A stretch of 64,000 bases of DNA, taken from Ephydatia muelleri. Lineage: Eukaryota > Porifera > Demospongiae > Spongillida > Spongillidae. The notes under the pieces are model-generated. The model was not told the origin of the DNA and made no database searches. It worked only from the letters and a program-made list of their open reading frames with translations. The translations under genes and the position numbers were made by a program. Shown piece by piece: positions 60,214 to 64,000 of the stretch. The stretch's first letter is position 1; each line of letters starts with the position of its first letter. The stretch is from positions 7,074,040-7,138,039 of the forward strand of contig JABACO010000001.1 in assembly GCA_013339895.1 (NCBI GenBank), in the 5' to 3' direction.

Positions 60214-61110
60214 TTATGTGATGGATATTAAATAGCATACCTCACAGAAAGGTGGTTGCAGTTCTATGTAGACCCCAGTATGAACCAGTCCAACACATAC
60301 GACATAACAGCTTTGAACTGCTGCACCTTGCCATCCAAAAGGCTGCTGAGGTGTAGATTCACATGAAATGGTGGATCCATGTGCAGAGCTGCTCAAGGGT
60401 CGATTCAACTCCAAGTTCAGTTATGTTTACTTTCACGAACGTGAACTGGTCGCAAACACCTTATGGCTTTAAAACACACAGGATGTTAATGTGCATTGGG
60501 AATATACTTTAACTTAACCCCTACCATTCTTGCTGTTGCTGCAGTGTATATGGCCTTGTGGGCATTCAATTCCTTACTAGAAGTTGAATTAAGAAACTGC
60601 TGGACTTCGTTGGAATAGTAAAGGTCATGTAGACCTTTATCACAACTGCAATAGATACACTGTTACATCATACAAGCATAAGTTAAATATGTACAAACCT
60701 TTCCATCAGGTCGTTGTAACAACCGCCTTCACAAAGTGGAGGTGCTCAATCACAGAGAAATGAGCAGCGATGTCTCTGCTAGGAGCCTGCTTATTCCCAA
60801 ATACATTCTGAATCCGCACATCGATCGGAGTTGAGGGATTCAGGCCTAATAGGGAATTCGAAATGTTATACACTGAGGTGCTTTATATGTACAACACCGA
60901 ACCTCTCAGTACAGAAGCTAGATGATGGTCTGAAGTCTTGCATGCACTGAACTAGATGTAATATGTAGTGGACCTTTTGCTTTCGCAGCATCTCAGTCAT
61001 GAAGTCTCTAACAGAGTGAACAAAATCTGCTGTGGTTCCATGCTTCAGCCTTGGACAACTCGAAGAAATCCCAGTATGCGATTTGAAAAACCTGAATATT
61101 AGAAGTCATT
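60214..61110 (-). pseudogene. Multi-exon coding remnant of unknown protein
   Basis: Three minus-strand pieces look protein-coding. About 60870-61095 encodes KSHTGISSSCPRLKHG and TADFVHSVRDFMTEMLRKQK. About 60715-60850 encodes LNPSTPIDVRIQNVFGNKQ and RDIAAHFSVIEHLHF. 60214-60414 encodes SSSAHGSTISCESTPQQPFG with a GAG/GTATGC donor at its end. I do not recognise the family; the phrase around NVFGNKQAPSRDIA seems familiar from transposon proteins. A likely frame slip near 60730 points to decay. Confidence 0.35.
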
Positions 61111-61194
61111 ATAAAGTGATTAACATGTACTATAGCGTACCTTTGATAAGTTCACAAGAACTTGTAACTCTCCCTCTGAAAGGAATGGGTACAG

Positions 61195-61335
61195 GATAAA
61201 TACAGCCATCCTAGCTGGGCGGGAGGGGTGCCCCGCACCCTCTCCGGGGCGGCTCCGCCTCCTGCTTCGCCCCACACCCTGCCACACCCACACCTGTGCC
61301 CCCCACCGCTACCAAATCCTGGATCCGCCACTGAC
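61195..61335 (-). repeat. GC-rich dispersed repeat end
   Basis: On the minus strand it starts TCAGTGGCGGATCCAGGATT, a phrase common at the end of dispersed non-autonomous repeats in animal genomes. It continues GC-rich for 140 bp in otherwise AT-rich DNA. Confidence 0.55.
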
Positions 61336-61339
61336 TCCA

Positions 61340-62130
61340 CTTCAGAGCAGCGATTCGCTTCGTGCTGGTTTTGCCCAGTTGTTACATGGGAGAGACTTTC
61401 GACGAACAACTAATGCTTGATAGATTCAAAATGCCGGTCTAGGTTACGCTTGCATGTAAATCCTCGTTGCATAAGTCACAATAGAACTCTAAAAGACACA
61501 CTGTATAATATCATATATACCAAACAAAAAAAAAAAAAAACCGTTTGCAGGACTATGGCCAGCCACGAACTCGAGGTCAGCCATTGTTTCACAAATTTTG
61601 ATTCGTTTGCCCGTTCATTTATTTTAATAGTTATGAATAATGATTTCCTCGTAGTCATCAGATTCATTGGCGGGCTACAGATACACTACAGATTGTATGC
61701 ATGTGTGCTGTTTGTAGATGTCTGCCTTGTGTGTGTTGCGTGACTTAGCGCAGAAACAGTTACAGTAAGGTCGTTCGAACGCATATTGGCCTCCTCGCGG
61801 TCTCTCTCGTAGCTGCTGCCTCATATGTATATGCGCTGTGCATAGTGGAAAGAATATCGTGAGGCTGCTGCACTTAAAAATATGATCTCCTTTCGGATTT
61901 TTGACTTGGCAGTCGGCAGTTAGAACTGGTACAGACTGTAAACACCTCGTAACAGAGCAGTAATCGTATTCATTACGGTATGTTATTAGTTTGTAACATA
62001 TTGTAATTACAAGCTGTTCCTATTTGGCATTTCGAGTCCGTTCCATACTGTAAATTATTACGGTCCTGAATCTGAACCTGCGGCAGCAGGTTCAATATAG
62101 GATTGATTGAAGATTGATGAAATCATTAAA
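61340..62130. other. Stretch without recognised features
   Basis: A 15-A run lies near 61528. Short open frames lack any domain signature. Confidence 0.45.
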
Positions 62131-62400
62131 AAAACTTCACTCGCATCTGGAGGGACAACGGAGAAACGGATCACGTATCTCTTTGTCGCGATGGAACGAG
62201 AACTCAAAGATCTACAGTTCTACGTTTGTTCCGTGTCATAAAACGGTGTGCTTTTAGAGAAACAAACGAATTCCTTTTTCTCGTCCCCAGTCCCAAAATA
62301 ATTCTTGGTCGTCTTCTTCTTCCTTAGGAAGGTATAACACGAGCTACAAACGGTTTAGAAGAACGGCAATAGCACCAATATCTTCCGAATTCACCTGCAC
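62130..62400. repeat. Dispersed repeat related to the extra segment of the gypsy 1 LTR
   Basis: The segment around GGTCGTCTTCTTCTTCC and GTATAACACGAG aligns in order with 22301-22600 (GGGTCGTCTTCTTCTCC, GTATAACTCGG), with moderate divergence. Confidence 0.5.
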
Positions 62401-62552
62401 GTTATCCTTTAAGGTCATATAGACACCTAGAAGGAGAAGTACTTCATGCGGTAGCAAGTTCTATATAGGATATGAAGTTATTGCAGAAGTTTATTTGGTT
62501 TATTGTTGATTTTTTACAGCATGCACTCGTACTCCGACCTGCACGAAATTTA

Positions 62553-63255
62553 CTGTAGGGCCAACAATTTTAAATGGGTGAAAATTTTGGAATGCGGGCA
62601 TTTGGAACGGGGTAATTATTGGAACTACGCAAAGGTTTGGAACGAATTTGATGAGGGATGCATGACGTGTCGTCACGATATTTTGGAACAAAACCTATAT
62701 TACCGCAACTGTTCTACGCACCACGTGGTGTATGGCACGGTGCTGCTTACTTCCAAAAGACTCCTTTCATTCAATCGCTCCTTCTATCATGGCATTACCT
62801 CAAGAGGAGATGGTACCTCAATCTCAATTAGTCCTATGTACTGCTATAGAAGAGATACCCAGGCCCTTCAACCTACCTTGTTCTAAACAAGTAAGCGCAA
62901 TTCACCGTGATGCTTTACAAGAAGTAAACAAAGCAGTCTGCCAAGTTTTTTTAACTTCCAGACAGTAGTCCGTGGGACTCCAAACTTTTTTTGCGCGGTG
63001 CGTATTCCATGTTCGGAAGCGCACTTACCAATTTCACATCGCTGTGCAGGATTTAGTACTTTACTCTTATAAGATCCCGCTTTCAAGTACGTGCCAGAAC
63101 TTGGCTGACTGCCCTGTTTACAGTACCTTCGCAATCAATAAACATGAATTATGAATACATTTGAACGAAATTTTGGTAAATGCTTTATATTGGAATGCGC
63201 TTATACATTGGAATGTTCCAAAATTTACGGCGTTCCAAAATTGTTGGCCCTACAG
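62553..63255. mobile_element. 703-bp TA-flanked inverted-repeat element (mariner/pogo-like)
   Basis: The termini CTGTAGGGCCAACAATTTT (19 bp) are exact inverted repeats and are flanked by TA at 62551-62552 and 63256-63257. A TA duplication is the signature of the Tc1/mariner superfamily. The inner ends share a looser TTTGGAAC-rich structure. The interior has no complete transposase but carries a helix-turn-helix fragment on the minus strand. It is a short, probably internally deleted derivative. Confidence 0.72.
62883..63134 (-). pseudogene. Helix-turn-helix fragment inside the 703-bp element
   Basis: The minus-strand frame contains YKSKVLNPAQRCEIGKCASE followed by HGIRTAQKKFGVPRTTVWKL, an HTH of the type found at the N-terminus of pogo-like transposases (A-x-K-F-G-V-P-x-T-T-V-W recognition helix). 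No DDE core follows within the element. This is most likely the remaining DNA-binding end of a larger transposase gene. Confidence 0.5.
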
Positions 63256-63257
63256 TA

Positions 63258-64000
63258 TTTCTATCGCGGTAGTCCTTTCTCCTTTGTGACCTGTCTATTG
63301 AATATTGGGGTGTCATCCTTAATCTGATGTACAAAAAGGCTTCCTTATCTGATGTACAATGGTATCCCGCCTGCAACTGTGTATGAATTTTTTAATTGCA
63401 TTTGCTAGGGTTGAGCAGTAGACCTCAATGGTAGGTGTGTAGTGGCAGAGGAGATAGGGGACAGAGATAAGGATACCATGCAATAAAAATGTACAAATGA
63501 GTGTCGCAAGCTCACTAGTGAAGAAGTAGCATTTGTGTTGAGGACAAAGTCACTGTTCCAAATGTCCATTCATCATTGGAGGGGAGGTCATTCCCATGTA
63601 AACATTGTTAACACCTTTTAATTTGGAGCATGAACAACTTCCTCCAATTTTCAGCACAATGGCACCTTTGGGGGGTCATGAGTTATGCAGACCAATCCAG
63701 TGAATAGTGATAAAATTGGACCAATAGAATTTTAGCACAGCTGGCAACACACACACACACACAACCACTCCCCCTTATCTGTGAGGTCATGAATATGTAG
63801 ACCAATTGGTGACGTACCAATGAAATTGGACCAATAGAATTATAGCACAGCTGGCACACATTTCATGTATAAAAGCGACTCACCTGCCAAATAGTGCACT
63901 TTGCTTGCTGTAAACGAAAAAGGTAAAAACTAAATCCTTGCACTTTGTTTCTATACTCTCTGTCAGATGCAGTGCTGCCCCCCTACCGTCTGCTGCCAGC
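63258..64000. other. Non-coding end of window with a short tandem duplication
   Basis: Two related segments of about 80 bp, 63676-63756 and 63788-63866, share AATTGGACCAATAGAATT and AGCACAGCTGGCA. A CA microsatellite lies between them at about 63746-63763. No gene was seen. Confidence 0.6.

Noticed and set aside
61152-61413. Overlapping frames rich in Pro and Gly near 61.3 kb
   Set aside because: They coincide with a GC-rich dispersed repeat rather than a gene.
1-64000. tRNA, rRNA and riboswitch-like structures
   Set aside because: No conserved tRNA boxes, rRNA segments or riboswitch cores were recognised by eye; a covariance-model scan would be needed to exclude weak ones.

Overview
The window looks like repeat-rich nuclear DNA of an invertebrate animal, perhaps an early-branching one such as a sponge or cnidarian. 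It has short spliced introns inside transposon genes, an AT-rich satellite-like background, and Ginger, ISL2EU, THAP-type, Ty3/gypsy and DIRS-like elements together. The species cannot be settled from the sequence alone. No complete single-copy host gene was found; the only host-type coding signals are single ankyrin-repeat exons on the minus strand.

Layout. Positions 1-14372, 23177-34244 and 38333-39740 are one AT-rich satellite-like territory. A homogeneous tandem array with a period of about 855 bp fills roughly 7900-14372, and more diverged copies lie elsewhere. Four longer composite blocks in this territory (about 1-1250, 2281-3440, 24665-26310, 32649-34244) each carry one short ankyrin exon with its splice sites, on the minus strand. 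A fifth, different ankyrin exon that looks like a first coding exon lies at 56596-56685, on the same strand.

Three insertions interrupt the satellite cleanly. (1) A minus-strand Ty3/gypsy element (14373-23176, 5-bp target duplication ACGAC) is itself interrupted by a Ginger1-type DNA transposon (17650-21307, 4-bp duplication GACC). The Ginger copy encodes an integrase-like transposase, a Ulp1-type cysteine protease and a PHD finger. One LTR also carries a 685-bp extra segment ending in a large foldback. (2) An ISL2EU-type DNA transposon (34245-38332, 2-bp duplication AT, about 70-bp inverted repeats) has a full-length THAP-DDE transposase on the minus strand and a decayed SWIM/YqaJ nuclease gene on the plus strand. 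The uninterrupted target survives in a sister block at about 26290. (3) A small foreign insert ends in a perfect 95-nt palindrome (28147-28241).

From 39.7 to 53.8 kb the sequence is a pile of mobile-element remains: a decayed THAP transposon gene, a P2X7-tail-like zinc domain fragment, a second gypsy fossil (about 43.2-47.4 kb, minus), a piggyBac-like remnant, and a GC-rich DIRS-like (tyrosine recombinase) fossil. From 53.8 to 64 kb the sequence is mostly low-information DNA with segmental duplications, two coding remnants of unrecognised transposon-like proteins, a dispersed repeat, and a 703-bp TA-flanked inverted-repeat element carrying a helix-turn-helix fragment.

The genes do not form a pathway. 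The biology visible here is nested mobile-element insertion in a satellite territory that also carries repeated ankyrin exons.
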